Shown: positions 54,001 through 63,461, numbered from the stretch's first letter. The stretch: 64,000 nt of DNA from Oscillospiraceae bacterium (GCA_015064895.1 SVRI01000006.1:1-64000); one strand, 5' to 3'. Notes: generated from the letters alone by a model not told the origin. Numbers and translations: made by a program.

Positions 54001-55563
54001 CTCGGTTTCCACGGCGACAAATCTCCTGATATTGACCTCAACTTTTCGGGCGACGTTCAGGGTAAAGTACACAAGTATACAGAAGAACTTTTCGGTTCGG
54101 AAAACGTATTCCGTGCAGGTACTCTCGGTACTGTTGCCGACAAGAACGCCTACGGTTATGTAAAGAAATATCTTGAAGAACGCGGCATTGTGGTAAACAA
54201 AGCCGAAGAACAGAGGCTTACCAACGGCTGTGTAGGTGTTAAAAAGACCACAGGTCAGCATCCCGGCGGTATTATCGTTGTACCAAAGGAATACGAGGTA
54301 TACGACTTTACTCCCGTTCAGCACCCTGCCGACGACCCCAACAGCAACATTATTTCCACCCACTTTGCGTTTAAATTCCTGCATGATACAATTCTCAAGC
54401 TTGACGAGCTTGGACACGATGTACCCACAAAGTACAAAATGATGGAAAAGTTCACGGGGCTCAATGTGCTTGAGCTCCCCATGTACGACCCTGAGGTTAT
54501 GGAACTCTTTATTTCCACAAAATCTCTCGGAGTTACCCCTGAGGACATAGGAAGCAATGTCGGCACATTCGGTCTTCCGGAATTCGGCACAAAATTTGTT
54601 CGTCAGATGATTGAGGATTCAAAGCCAAAGAACTTTTCTGACCTTCTTCAGATTTCAGGACTTTCCCACGGTACAGACGTTTGGCTCGGCAATGCTCAGG
54701 ATTTAATCCTTAACGGCACTTGTACCATTTCAAACGTAATTGCTACCCGTGACAACATCATGGTAAGGCTCATTCAGTACGGACTTGAGAACGGCACAGC
54801 CTTCAAAATCATGGAGGACGTCCGCAAGGGAAAAGGCTTAAAGCCCGAATACATTGAGACCATGAAGGAACACGGCGTTCCCGACTGGTACATTGATTCA
54901 TGTCAGAAAATCAAGTACATGTTCCCCAAGGCCCACGCTGCAGCATACGTTATGTCCGCCCTCAGACTCGGCTGGTTCAAGGTACACAGACCCTTGGAAT
55001 TCTATGCAGCATTCCTTTCGGTTGCCCCAGGTGGTTTTGATGCAGAGATTTGCTGCAAAGGTAAATCTGCCGTTGTAGACTTTATCTCGGACACCGAAAA
55101 GAAGATAAAAGAAAAGACGGCATCACCAAAGGACGCCGACATGATACCAATTTTACAGATGGTAAACGAAGCCTATGCAAGAGGCATCAAGTTCTTGAAA
55201 CCGTCACTTACAAAGTCCCATGCATCATGGTTTTTACCCGAAGACGGTGCGATAAGATGTCCCTTCAGCAGTATGGGCGGTCTTGGTGAAGCTGCGGCTG
55301 AAAACATTTACAAGGCTTGTCAAGAAAACGAAATTCTCTCGGTTGAGGATTTACGCATGAAAGCTCAGGTTTCCAAGGCTGTTATTGAAATTATGAGAAA
55401 GAACGGCGTTTTCGACGACGTTTCCGAAACAAATCAGCTTGATTTATTCGGCACTACGGCAGTTTCTTCTGCACCTGTTGAAGCTAAAAAAGAAGTAAAG
55501 AAACCAAAGCCTGCAGAAGTCAAGCAGGAAGATGACAGCGATGAGCAGATGAGTTTATTCTGA
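51082..55563 (+). CDS. polC: DNA polymerase III PolC-type alpha subunit
   Basis: Replicative polymerase of low-GC Gram-positives. The 1493 residues have the PolC order. The N-terminal domain and OB fold (FTICGEVFGYEKKLTKKQDK) lead into the PHP domain (VELHLHTMLSTMDSVFS; AITDHGNVQAF). The inserted DEDD 3'-5' exonuclease follows (FCIFDIETTGLSAKDCKITE; FVAHNATFDISFI; HRAFEDAHMLALIF). Then come the polymerase palm/fingers (VGSRGSVGSSFAAT; SPDIDLNFSGDVQGKVHKYT; HPGGIIVVP; KKTTGQHPGG), a zinc-like CANCKYSEF ... CPKCG pair and a short acidic tail ending EQMSLF, resembling a beta-clamp-binding motif. It is 15 bp downstream of ispG. Confidence 0.99.
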   Translation: MAKPFLELFKKYEPSDSEKNIISKIIEYSAKADKEARIISTDVVFDGYVPFSVLFSIENSIAKAYELQRMEIHPCFKGVSFDVCYIEHVFIELSRRRISSSGFFSGAFLEKLDGSEVSEDNDTLYISLRNGGKNLLVSGGADTEIADIIEEMFGDRKKIEFCGITELNYEDLAGLDSLPEIHIPVPEEVKQAEMEKAASSTLSSALSNEPSEALVDIDEGIVKCGGMIFDISEIENVYNTVKDINIIPIRKVNLDSGNFTICGEVFGYEKKLTKKQDKCIVSFFIGDKEAAHVVKMFYSKDKDEEYGKISDGKCIIMQGRCQVDKFDGTPCLSPSSIGFIKKKNKTDTAEEKRVELHLHTMLSTMDSVFSCSDVIKTAVRYGHKAVAITDHGNVQAFPEILAAKRKQKADIKVLYGIESYFVDDTAKAVFGDGDGDFNNDRFCIFDIETTGLSAKDCKITEIGAVLYQNGKVLDTFSSFVNPHEALTEQISNLTGITDDMLVDAPDIDEVLPKFLEFSKDCIFVAHNATFDISFISKACEDLGIEFKPTYIDTVSVSRYANPDLKKHTLDAVGKYFDLGDFNHHRAFEDAHMLALIFAKLIEKLDTEGITKISQMVEAMSGSCDPKKLKSYHQIILVKNLAGLKNLYKLVSYSYLDYYHRHPRIPKTVLEQHRDGLIIGSACEAGELYQAVLQGKPWTDLCDMAKFYDYLEIQPLGNNQFMIDKGIVQSRESLIEINKTIIKLGDELGIPVVATGDVHFNEPTDEIFRQILLAGQKFSDADKHIPLYYRTTEEMLKEFDYLEPEKAYEIVVTNTNKIADMIEDILPIPDGSFTPHLDGAEEELTSNCYKYAHELYGDPLPEIVETRLKRELDSIISNGFAVLYVIARRLVKYSEENGYLVGSRGSVGSSFAATMGGISEVNPLSPHYRCANCKYSEFITDGSVGSGFDLPPKPCPKCGTEMMGDGHEIPFETFLGFHGDKSPDIDLNFSGDVQGKVHKYTEELFGSENVFRAGTLGTVADKNAYGYVKKYLEERGIVVNKAEEQRLTNGCVGVKKTTGQHPGGIIVVPKEYEVYDFTPVQHPADDPNSNIISTHFAFKFLHDTILKLDELGHDVPTKYKMMEKFTGLNVLELPMYDPEVMELFISTKSLGVTPEDIGSNVGTFGLPEFGTKFVRQMIEDSKPKNFSDLLQISGLSHGTDVWLGNAQDLILNGTCTISNVIATRDNIMVRLIQYGLENGTAFKIMEDVRKGKGLKPEYIETMKEHGVPDWYIDSCQKIKYMFPKAHAAAYVMSALRLGWFKVHRPLEFYAAFLSVAPGGFDAEICCKGKSAVVDFISDTEKKIKEKTASPKDADMIPILQMVNEAYARGIKFLKPSLTKSHASWFLPEDGAIRCPFSSMGGLGEAAAENIYKACQENEILSVEDLRMKAQVSKAVIEIMRKNGVFDDVSETNQLDLFGTTAVSSAPVEAKKEVKKPKPAEVKQEDDSDEQMSLF

Positions 55564-55566
55564 TAG

Positions 55567-55600
55567 AAATCCCCCATGCAAAGGCATGGGGGATTTTTTA
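55567..55600 (+). terminator. Terminator of the rseP-ispG-polC unit
   Basis: AAATCCCCCATGC (55567-55579), AAAG loop, GCATGGGGGATTT (55584-55596) and T-run; very stable. It also ends the convergent AraC gene. Confidence 0.95.
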
Positions 55601-56476
55601 AAACATATTTGAAAAATACAGTTTTCTGTATTCTCCCGGTGTCATACCGGTTTTCTTTTTAAATATTCTGCAAAGGTATCCGCTATCGCAGTATCCTGTT
55701 TTTTCTGCGATTTCTTCGAGTGAATTATTTTTATCTCTGAGCAATTCTTTAATGTAAAATATCTTCTGAGCATTTAAAAATTCCACCGGGGTTATTCCGT
55801 AATGTGCCTTGAAAAACTTTTCAAAGCATCCGACACTTACACCGCACATTGCCGATATTTCAGCTATACTTTTATCGGGTATCGGGTTTTCTTCCATGTA
55901 TTTAATTCCCTTGGAAATAATACGTGTATCAGCATGGCTTTTCTTACTTTTATCATCGGCTACGGTTTTGAATATTTCATAAGCGGCTATATATACATCA
56001 AGCGGTGATGTATCAGGCTTTGAAAACGATGATATTAAATCACTAAACAGTTTTCTGTACAGTTCTTTATGGTCAGTTGATACAATTTCCACTTTATCAG
56101 AAAAATATATTCGTTCTCCCTGTGTTTCTGAAACCGAAAATGCCCTCTTTTCATTATTGCTTCTTTTTATTTCTACATTATTAAGTGTAAATTCAAAGAG
56201 AAGTCTTTCCCCCGTTCCACTTTCAGAAAGAGGAGATGTTTCCCACATATATCTGCTGTCCTTTGGCATATAAACAAGAGACCCCTGCGGAATATAAAAA
56301 GGAGTTTCACCTTCCTGATAACATATACCTGTACAATCCGTAAACAAGAGAAATGCGTCTGTATGTCTCGGCTTTTCCATTGTAAATGAAGTTTTTCCCA
56401 CAACCGCTTGTCTTACGGGAAAAAGCTCGGAAATTGAAAAGAAAAGTCGGGACAGTTCCTGATACTTAATTTTCAT
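55598..56476 (-). CDS. AraC-family transcriptional regulator
   Basis: A 292-residue regulator. The N-terminal ~165 residues form a cupin-like ligand-sensing domain (DAFLLFTDCTGICYQEGETPF ... IPQGSLVYMPKDSRYMW). The last ~100 residues are the AraC DNA-binding domain with two helix-turn-helices (IAEISAMCGVSVGCFEKFFKA; LEEIAEKTGYCDSGYLCRIFKKKTGMTPGEYR). GGAAGTGA lies upstream of the ATG. It is divergent from the Gfo/Idh/MocA-transporter pair, which it probably controls; the effector is likely a sugar or sugar acid, by family habit only. Confidence 0.93.
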   Translation of the reverse strand: MKIKYQELSRLFFSISELFPVRQAVVGKTSFTMEKPRHTDAFLLFTDCTGICYQEGETPFYIPQGSLVYMPKDSRYMWETSPLSESGTGERLLFEFTLNNVEIKRSNNEKRAFSVSETQGERIYFSDKVEIVSTDHKELYRKLFSDLISSFSKPDTSPLDVYIAAYEIFKTVADDKSKKSHADTRIISKGIKYMEENPIPDKSIAEISAMCGVSVGCFEKFFKAHYGITPVEFLNAQKIFYIKELLRDKNNSLEEIAEKTGYCDSGYLCRIFKKKTGMTPGEYRKLYFSNMF

Positions 56477-56497
56477 TTAAATCACTTCCCTGCTTTT

Positions 56498-56526
56498 ATT
56501 GTATTGTAATAAGACGTTTTTGTCAA
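56498..56526 (-). promoter_or_regulatory. Sigma-A promoter of the AraC regulator gene
   Basis: Minus strand TTGACA (56526-56521), 17 bp, TACAAT (56503-56498). Confidence 0.75.
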
Positions 56527-56549
56527 GATTTGCAATAAAAAGTCCAATT

Positions 56550-56559
56550 TTCAATTGAA
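56550..56559. promoter_or_regulatory. Palindrome TTCAATTGAA between divergent promoters
   Basis: Perfect 10-bp palindrome, with CAATT repeats on both sides (CAATTTTCAATTGAATTG), just upstream of the -35 of the dehydrogenase promoter. Its location between regulator and target fits an operator of the AraC protein, though AraC sites are usually direct repeats. Confidence 0.35.
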
Positions 56560-56567
56560 TTGTTCCA

Positions 56568-56596
56568 TTGTAAGCAAGTAAAAATCATACTATAAT
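56568..56596 (+). promoter_or_regulatory. Sigma-A promoter of the dehydrogenase-exporter pair
   Basis: TTGTAA (56568-56573), 17 bp, TATAAT (56591-56596), 29 bp before the ATG. Confidence 0.65.
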
Positions 56597-56625
56597 ATTT
56601 ATATCAAATAAAAGGAAGTGCATTT

Positions 56626-57900
56626 ATGAAAAAAAAATATACGGTTGCCATACTCGGCACAGGCGGACGCGGATATGCATACGGTTCTCTCATAAAAGAA
56701 AGACCTGACGAATTTGAAGTTGTTGCTCTTTGCGACAGAGAAGCAAAACAGCTTGAAAAGGAAAATATGCTGTTCGGATTACCTGATGACGCCATGTTTC
56801 TCACCGACACCGAGTTTTTCAAGGAAAAGCGTGCTGACATTCTCATTATTGCCACATTTGACAGATATCACATCGAACAGTGCATTAAAGCCATGAAGCT
56901 TGGCTACGACGTGCTACTTGAAAAGCCCGTAAGCAACAACACCGAGGAAATTTACGAGCTTCTCAAGGTTCAGAAGGAAACAGGAAGCAAGGTTGCTGTC
57001 TGCCATGTGCTTCGATATGCACCTGCATTTGTAAAAGTATCGCAGCTTTTAAGAGAAGGTGTTGTCGGAAGAGTTGTTGCGATAGATGCCATGGAAAGAG
57101 TTGTTTACTGGCATCAGGCTCAGGCATATGTAAGACTTCAGAGCGTTCACAACGACGAAACCTTTGAAACCATTCTTGCAAAATGCTGTCACGACCTCGA
57201 CTACATTCAGCATTATGCTGGTTCAAAATGCAAGAGTGTAAGCTCACTCGGCGGTTTTGATTTCTTCTTACCGAAAAATGCACCCGAAGGTGCCACAAAG
57301 AGATGTCTTGACTGTCCTCACAAGGAAACTTGTCTTTTCAGTGCAAAAAAGGTCTACATCGACAGATGGCACGAACTTGGAGAGCCTGAATTTGTATGGC
57401 CCTTCAACAAGGTTACTCTCGACTACCCTACTACTGAAGAAAAGCTTTACAAGGGACTCGAAACAAATGAACTCGGTGTCTGCGTATACCACAGCGGTGT
57501 TGAAAGTAATCCCGGTGTCGTAGATCACCAGCAAGTTCAGATGCACTTTGAAAACGGTGTAGATGCAACACTCAAAATGCAGTTCTGTGCAGAACCCGGA
57601 AGAAGAGTCAACATTTTTGGTACTCACGGTGAAATTGTTCTTGACGAGCTTTATGACACACTTGAAATCAAGCCCTTCGGCAAACCCAAAGAAGTTATCA
57701 AAATCAGCGACATCACAAGCAAGGATGCAGGCTTTGTACACGGCGGCGGTGATGCCGGACTTATCAACGATCTTTACGCAATTGTTTCGGGCGAAAAAAC
57801 CGATTACACATCTCTTGAAGAATCGGTAGAGAGTCATCTTATCGGTATAAAAGCAGAAGAATCCCGTCTTTTAGGCGGCATTCTCAAACACATAAGATAA
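56626..57900 (+). CDS. Gfo/Idh/MocA-family oxidoreductase
   Basis: A 424-residue NAD(P)-dependent dehydrogenase-like protein. The Rossmann domain has VAILGTGGRGYAYGSLIKE and VVALCDREAKQL, then ADILIIATFDRYHIEQCIKAM and the family lysine in DVLLEKPVSNNTEEI. The C-terminal alpha/beta domain carries LAKCCHDLDYIQHYAG, with the H/D catalytic region, and KRCLDCPHKETC, a Cys cluster that may bind metal. The substrate, probably a cyclic polyol or sugar derivative, is unknown. AAAGGAAG lies upstream of the ATG. It is 10 bp from the exporter gene and divergent from the AraC regulator. Confidence 0.92.
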   Translation: MKKKYTVAILGTGGRGYAYGSLIKERPDEFEVVALCDREAKQLEKENMLFGLPDDAMFLTDTEFFKEKRADILIIATFDRYHIEQCIKAMKLGYDVLLEKPVSNNTEEIYELLKVQKETGSKVAVCHVLRYAPAFVKVSQLLREGVVGRVVAIDAMERVVYWHQAQAYVRLQSVHNDETFETILAKCCHDLDYIQHYAGSKCKSVSSLGGFDFFLPKNAPEGATKRCLDCPHKETCLFSAKKVYIDRWHELGEPEFVWPFNKVTLDYPTTEEKLYKGLETNELGVCVYHSGVESNPGVVDHQQVQMHFENGVDATLKMQFCAEPGRRVNIFGTHGEIVLDELYDTLEIKPFGKPKEVIKISDITSKDAGFVHGGGDAGLINDLYAIVSGEKTDYTSLEESVESHLIGIKAEESRLLGGILKHIR

Positions 57901-57910
57901 GGAATTTATT

Positions 57911-58813
57911 ATGGGTTATTTATTTCTTACACTTGCTCTTTTCGCCGGAGTGACAAAAGGTTACTGCGGTAAAAAAACAAGCGGTTTTGTAGAAAAAACA
58001 CGGGATGCTTTTTTTATAAACATAATAAGAATGATTCTCTGTACCGTTACGGGAATTATTGTAGTATTATGTTCAGGACATGCTTCATTTCTCATTCCCG
58101 ACACAAACGGACTGCTTATATATATTTTATCGGGTGTATCGACAGCATTCTTCGTTGCTTTCTGGCTGCTTGCCATAAGAAAAAGTGCATACATGCTGAT
58201 GGATGTTTTTCTCCTTGCAGGTACTCTTATTCCCATGCTTCTTTCAAATGCATTCTTTAACGAAAGTATAAAGCCTCATCAATGGGTAGGATTTTTACTG
58301 CTGCTTATTGCAGTAATTATCATGTGTTCCTACAGCAGTTCGGTTAAAGAAAAGTTTTCGATTTCTGCGTTTATTCTTTTAGCTCTCACGGGAATCATGT
58401 GCGGAATAACCAGCTTTTCACAAAAGCTTTTTGTCAACTTATGTGGTGAAACACCTGCTTCTGTATTTAATCTTTACACATACATTTTCTCTGCTGTCAC
58501 ACTCATTATTTTATACTTTATTTTTTCAAAAGCAGGAGAAAACAAAGATTCAGGCATAAGCTTTTGTTCTGTTCCGAAAAGGATGTTCATATACATTCTT
58601 ATTATGGCAGTATGTCTTTTCGGCAACTCATTCTTTAATACAAAGGCGGCATATTTCCTTGACAGTGCAAAAATGTATCCCTTTGAGCAGGGTGCATCGC
58701 TTGTTCTATCATCATTAATGTCGGCTATATTCTTCAAAGAAAAGCTGACTTTAAAAGCAATAATCGGTATTATAATTACTTTTATTGCACTTCTGATAAT
58801 CAATGTTTTATAA
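57911..58813 (+). CDS. EamA/DMT-superfamily transporter
   Basis: A 300-residue, ten-helix membrane protein of the drug/metabolite transporter superfamily, built as two five-helix halves (about 1-138 and 150-300). Typical end-of-half segments are FFNESIKPHQWVGFLLLLIAVI and FFKEKLTLKAIIGIIITFIALL. It may export or import a small sugar- or amino-acid-like metabolite linked to the upstream dehydrogenase; the direction and substrate are not known. AAGGA lies upstream of the ATG. Confidence 0.88.
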   Translation: MGYLFLTLALFAGVTKGYCGKKTSGFVEKTRDAFFINIIRMILCTVTGIIVVLCSGHASFLIPDTNGLLIYILSGVSTAFFVAFWLLAIRKSAYMLMDVFLLAGTLIPMLLSNAFFNESIKPHQWVGFLLLLIAVIIMCSYSSSVKEKFSISAFILLALTGIMCGITSFSQKLFVNLCGETPASVFNLYTYIFSAVTLIILYFIFSKAGENKDSGISFCSVPKRMFIYILIMAVCLFGNSFFNTKAAYFLDSAKMYPFEQGASLVLSSLMSAIFFKEKLTLKAIIGIIITFIALLIINVL

Positions 58814-58818
58814 TCATA

Positions 58819-58850
58819 AAGCGGACAGCCAAAAGGCTATCCGCTTAATT
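58819..58850 (-). terminator. Bidirectional terminator between exporter and helicase genes
   Basis: AAGCGGACAGCC (58819-58830), AAAA loop, GGCTATCCGCTT (58835-58846), one mismatch on the plus strand, a T-G pair on the minus. It overlaps the helicase stop codon. Confidence 0.8.
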
Positions 58851-61235
58851 TTTCCAGAAATCTTTTATTGTCTTTTCAAGTGCCGAATGAGACAGAAGCA
58901 TTTTGATATCATTTTTCCATGCCGTTGGGAAGGTACGTCTATGGGAAATTTTACTGTATCTGTCATCGACAAGAATCACAAAGCCTTTATCATCTTTAGT
59001 TCGTATAACTCTACCGCCTGCCTGATACACACGGTTAAGTCCCGTATATGTATAAGCATAATTATAACCCAGCCCTTCTCCGATTGTTTTATCGAAGTGT
59101 TCTTTAAGCATATCCCTCTCAAAGCAGACTCCCGGAAGACCCGTGCCCACAATGACAGCACCCGAAAGTCTATCTCCCGTAAGGTCAACTCCCTCTGAGA
59201 AAATACCGCCGCAAAGTGCAAATGCGACAAGGGTTTCTGTCGGGTTTTGCTTGAAATTGGACAGATATTCGTCACGCATTTCTGACGTCATACCGCTTTC
59301 CTGTACTATTGTTTTTACATCGGGATATGACACGCAAAAATCATCATAAACAAGCTTCATATAACTGTATGACGGAAAGAAAACAAAGTAATTGCCGATT
59401 TTTCCGCTGCATGCCTTATGGATAATTTCAATAACGGTTTCAACGCTGTCATTTCTGTCCTTAAACCTTGTTGAAACATTTTTATACACACAAAGCAAAA
59501 GATTTTCTTTCGGGAAAGGTGACGGCACGGAAATCATTTCGTCCTCATCCGTATCTGCACCCAGCATTTTGATATAGTACTCAGACGGTGTCATTGTTGC
59601 AGAAAAGAAGGTGCAGGAACGCATTTTTGAACAGGCAAGCTTTATCTGATTTGACGGATCTGCACAGTAAAGCTTGAGGACTGTATCATCATCCGTGTTT
59701 TCGCAAAAGTCAATATAATCATCCTGAAATACAGTTTCTATATCGAATATTTCAACAAAGAAGCTTACTTCAAAAAACAGTTCAAGGGTATTCTTTTTGA
59801 CATCCTCATATCCGTCTTCCGTAAGAAATTTTCTATAGGCATCACAGAATGAGCGAAAAGGCTCAATATCATTTTCGCCAATTACAATCTTCTTCTGCAT
59901 TTTATCCGATATTTCAAGAGCCTGCTTATATTTTTTAAGTACATTTACGCATTTTGTAAGTCTTCCCTGAAGCTTTCTTATGCCCTTAAAGTGTTTTGAA
60001 AATCTACGCAGGAAAAGCATTGAAAGGCTTGCAGAGTACATTTCCCTTGCCCTATCCACAAGGTTATGTGCTTCATCCACAAGCGTAATATAGTCACCGC
60101 CGTCTGAAAAGTACCTCTGCAGTTTTGCTCTCGGATCAAAGGCATAGTTATAGTCACCGATAACGGCATCGCAGAACATTGACACATCAAGCTGAAATTC
60201 AAAAGGACAAACCTTATATTTTTCGGCGTACTCATCAATGAGTGCTCTGTTAATGATACAGTGGTTACTGACAAGGTCAAATATTGCATCATTCACCCTG
60301 TCGTAATGTCCTTTGGAGTATTCGCACTCGCTGGGCAGACAATTTCTGTCACGGGGACATATTTTCTCTTTTGAGGTAAGTGAGCAGTACTTGATCACTG
60401 CACCCTTTTCATGGAAAAGATTAAGGCAATCCTCGGCGGCTATTGCACCCGAATTCTTTGCCGAAAGATAGAAAATCTTATCACCTTCACCCTCACCTAT
60501 TGCTTTTAGTGACGGAAAAAGAGTTGATACTGTTTTACCGATGCCCGTCGGTGCTTCTGCAAAAAGTCGTTTACCGCTTCTAATACATCGGTATATCTTT
60601 GCAGAAAGCTCTCTCTGACCGTATCTGTATTCATTAAACGGGAACTTCATATCATGAAGGCTTGCGTTTCTTTTCATCTTATGGTCATATATGAGCTTTG
60701 CCCATTTAACATGAGCTGTGAGAAGCTCATCAAACCATATGCGAAGCTGAGTAAAAGTAAATTCCTTCTCTATCGTTTTTACATCATCGTCATCATAGTT
60801 ATAGTAGGTTAATCTCAGGGTGATAAAATTTGTAGCATTCTCTGCGCAGTACATAAAACCGTAGCACATGAGCTGAGCTGAGTGCGCCTTAATTGTATCC
60901 CATTCCAGCTTTTCAAGTTCAATGCTTGTGGTCTTAAATTCATCTATTACGGTTGCATCACCGTTTTCCAGAATTCCGTCCATGCTGCCGACAATTTCAT
61001 ACTCGAAATCTTCAAATTCTTCGAAGTATTTGATATGAAATTCAGACTGATAGTTACCGTTTTCTCTTTTATATCTGCTCTGAAGTTCCCTATGTATTTT
61101 AGCACCCATGAGCATGGCATTGCCCGTAATATCCGTTCCTCCCGAATAAACATCGCCCGAACGGTATATAAACTCGCAAAGCTCTCTGACAGAAGTGTGA
61201 ATGACTCTGCTGTCTTGTGAGAAAATATATTGCAT
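58845..61235 (-). CDS. Cas4-like nuclease fused to XPD/DinG-type Fe-S helicase
   Basis: A 796-residue protein. The N-terminus (about 1-180) resembles a PD-(D/E)XK nuclease: GAKIHRELQ (H48), IVGSMDGIL (D86), TVIDEFKTTS (E99, K101). The rest is a superfamily 2 helicase: YRYGQRELSAKIYR (Q-motif-like), Walker A APTGIGKTVST, DEAH box TLVDEAHNLVDRA, and SATMTP with a C-terminal motif VI-like QAGGRVIRTKDDKG. Between motifs Ia and II, cysteines in CPRDRNCLPSEC, HCIIN and VCPFEF fit the Fe-S cluster of XPD/DinG. It likely unwinds and cuts DNA in repair. ATG 61235, with GAGGTGA upstream, is preferred over the TTG two codons earlier. Confidence 0.9.
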   Translation of the reverse strand: MQYIFSQDSRVIHTSVRELCEFIYRSGDVYSGGTDITGNAMLMGAKIHRELQSRYKRENGNYQSEFHIKYFEEFEDFEYEIVGSMDGILENGDATVIDEFKTTSIELEKLEWDTIKAHSAQLMCYGFMYCAENATNFITLRLTYYNYDDDDVKTIEKEFTFTQLRIWFDELLTAHVKWAKLIYDHKMKRNASLHDMKFPFNEYRYGQRELSAKIYRCIRSGKRLFAEAPTGIGKTVSTLFPSLKAIGEGEGDKIFYLSAKNSGAIAAEDCLNLFHEKGAVIKYCSLTSKEKICPRDRNCLPSECEYSKGHYDRVNDAIFDLVSNHCIINRALIDEYAEKYKVCPFEFQLDVSMFCDAVIGDYNYAFDPRAKLQRYFSDGGDYITLVDEAHNLVDRAREMYSASLSMLFLRRFSKHFKGIRKLQGRLTKCVNVLKKYKQALEISDKMQKKIVIGENDIEPFRSFCDAYRKFLTEDGYEDVKKNTLELFFEVSFFVEIFDIETVFQDDYIDFCENTDDDTVLKLYCADPSNQIKLACSKMRSCTFFSATMTPSEYYIKMLGADTDEDEMISVPSPFPKENLLLCVYKNVSTRFKDRNDSVETVIEIIHKACSGKIGNYFVFFPSYSYMKLVYDDFCVSYPDVKTIVQESGMTSEMRDEYLSNFKQNPTETLVAFALCGGIFSEGVDLTGDRLSGAVIVGTGLPGVCFERDMLKEHFDKTIGEGLGYNYAYTYTGLNRVYQAGGRVIRTKDDKGFVILVDDRYSKISHRRTFPTAWKNDIKMLLSHSALEKTIKDFWKN

Positions 61236-61292
61236 TGTCAATCACCTCTTTCTGTCAAATTAAGTAACTGCCAACTCGATGTATCCGTAGTT

Positions 61293-63461
61293 TTATTCTT
61301 CGGTAAAGCTTTCCACCTTGCCGTTCTTCCATGTAAAGGAAACTGTTTTGCCCTGTCGTGTCTTAAAGCCGCGGACATATCCGCCACGCTTCCAGGTTTC
61401 GGGAATTGCGGGAAGAAGTTCAGTTTTACCGGTATGGCTCTGCATAAGCATTTCACAGATTGCTGCGGTTATACCGAAGTTACCATCAATCTGGAAGGGC
61501 GGATGAGAGTCAAACATATTGAGATAGATTGAGTTTTTAAACATATTTGTAATATGAAAGTTTGCCTTTTCACCGTCACCGAGTCTTGCGTAAAGTGCCG
61601 AAATCCATGCATTTGACCAACCCGTATGGCCTCCGCCGTTTTCAAGTCTGTATTCAAGAGTTTTTCGCGCAGCCTCTTTATATTCATCCGTATTATAAAT
61701 ATCAGACGGGTAGAGATAATAAAGATGTGACACATGTCTGTGACCGGGTTCGGATTCTTCCAAGGGTATTCCCCACTCTAAAATTCTGCCGTCATTTCCT
61801 ATCTTAACAGGCTCTAATTTTGAGAGCATGTTTTCATAACGTGATGCATCTTCTCCAAGGATTTTACTTGCCTTTGCCGTCTTCTCAAGAAGGTCATATA
61901 TAATTGCCATATCCATGGCACTGCCCTCGCAAATTGCACATTCTCTGCCATTGAAGAGAAAGTTATTTTCGGGGGATGTTGAAGGACAGGTAACAAGTCT
62001 TCCGTTTTCGTTTTCATACATCCAGTCACAGAGGAAATCTACTGCACCTGTAAGGACAGGATACATTTCACGAAGAAACTCTACATCCTGTGTATGTGCA
62101 TAGTGTTCCCAGATGTGTCTTGTACACCAGAAACCGCCCATAGGCCAGAATCCCCACATAGGACCCGTTGATGCCTCGGTATTGAATCTCCATATATCGC
62201 TGTTATGCCACGAACACCAGCCGCTAAGACTTATTCTGTTGCCCTTTGAGCAAAGGTCTTTCAGCATATTCATAAGCGGCATATGACATTCGGGAAGATT
62301 CACTGTCTCAGTCGGCCAGTAATTCATTTCGGTATTGATATTCATTGTATAGTTACAACGCCAGGGTGAAAGAACATGATGATTCCAGATACCCTGAAGG
62401 TTTGTGGGCTGTGTACCCTTGGCATTTGCACAGATTGTAAGGTATCTGCCAAAATCGAAAAGGTCACGCACAAGACCGTTATCGACTCTTCCCTGTCCTG
62501 CCTTTATTATTCTTTCATCTGTCGGCTCACCGTCGAAGCTATCGCCCTCAATGCCGATTTCAACTCTATCGAACAGAGCTTTATACTCGGATACATGGCG
62601 TTCTCTGAGTTCTTCGTATGTATACTTTGCCGCGTTTTCAAGTGAATCAAGGCTTGCCTTGATATATTCCTTACCCTCGGAAACAGGCATTTTATCATAG
62701 CCGTTAAAGCTTGTTTTTATGGACATTACAAGAGTGAAATCGTCGGAATGGAACCAAAGTCCGCCGCCACCGCCGTGAGCAACACCTTTACCGATAAACT
62801 TTGCCCTTGCACAGAAGTGTACGCTTTCATTTTCATCATATTCCTGGCTGTTTGCAGAGTGGGTCGGGCACCTGCCTTCGATTGTCAACACCCTGCCGTC
62901 ACCGTACACTCTTGATTCGAGTTCAGGTGCTGCCATAAGGTGATACCAGAAGCCCATACCTCTTTCTGAGTGTATATGCATTACAAGTACATCGTCTGCC
63001 AAAGACACAAAGTATTCCTTTGTTATATCAAAGCCGTTTGTATGGAATTTAGTTTTAACTATGCCCTCGCTCATGTCAAGTTCTCTTACATAATCCTTGA
63101 CAAAGCCGGAAAAACCGCCTTTTTCTTCAAACTTTCTTCTGCCGTTATCTATCTGTATTTCGCCGAAAATATTACCAAAGGAGATATACTGTTCCGTATC
63201 AACACCGAACATGGTTTTTGCCGCAAGCTCATCCGCCTTATCAAGTTCGCCCTTTTTAACAAGCTCACGGATTGCCAGCATTTCATCCATTGTGTGGCAG
63301 CTTGTATGCATATTCGGTCTGCCCGAGCATATAGTTTCTTCATTGAGCTGGAGCCTGTCGGTCATTGCATCGCCGAAAACCATAGCCCCTATTCTGCCAT
63401 TACCAATGGGGAGTGCTTCATTCCAATCATCAGCAGGCGTATTATACCAGAGTCTTGACAT
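61293..63461 (-). CDS. GH95-family glycosidase (alpha-L-fucosidase or galactosidase type)
   Basis: A 722-residue cytoplasmic enzyme with no signal peptide. It begins [31 protein letters not shown] and [13 protein letters not shown] are typical of GH95. The (alpha/alpha)6 barrel carries [67 protein letters not shown] and [17 protein letters not shown], with the usual catalytic acid region. The family inverts alpha-1,2-fucosidic or related linkages; the substrate is undecided. GAGG lies upstream of the ATG. It has its own promoter at 63499-63526 and no terminator before the helicase gene, so the two may be partly cotranscribed. Confidence 0.93.
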   Translation of the reverse strand: MSRLWYNTPADDWNEALPIGNGRIGAMVFGDAMTDRLQLNEETICSGRPNMHTSCHTMDEMLAIRELVKKGELDKADELAAKTMFGVDTEQYISFGNIFGEIQIDNGRRKFEEKGGFSGFVKDYVRELDMSEGIVKTKFHTNGFDITKEYFVSLADDVLVMHIHSERGMGFWYHLMAAPELESRVYGDGRVLTIEGRCPTHSANSQEYDENESVHFCARAKFIGKGVAHGGGGGLWFHSDDFTLVMSIKTSFNGYDKMPVSEGKEYIKASLDSLENAAKYTYEELRERHVSEYKALFDRVEIGIEGDSFDGEPTDERIIKAGQGRVDNGLVRDLFDFGRYLTICANAKGTQPTNLQGIWNHHVLSPWRCNYTMNINTEMNYWPTETVNLPECHMPLMNMLKDLCSKGNRISLSGWCSWHNSDIWRFNTEASTGPMWGFWPMGGFWCTRHIWEHYAHTQDVEFLREMYPVLTGAVDFLCDWMYENENGRLVTCPSTSPENNFLFNGRECAICEGSAMDMAIIYDLLEKTAKASKILGEDASRYENMLSKLEPVKIGNDGRILEWGIPLEESEPGHRHVSHLYYLYPSDIYNTDEYKEAARKTLEYRLENGGGHTGWSNAWISALYARLGDGEKANFHITNMFKNSIYLNMFDSHPPFQIDGNFGITAAICEMLMQSHTGKTELLPAIPETWKRGGYVRGFKTRQGKTVSFTWKNGKVESFTEE

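Noticed and set aside
58845..61235. CRISPR-associated Cas4 or CasDinG
   Set aside because: Despite the Cas4-like nuclease and DinG-like helicase there is no array and no other cas gene; the full-length fusion fits a chromosomal repair helicase better.
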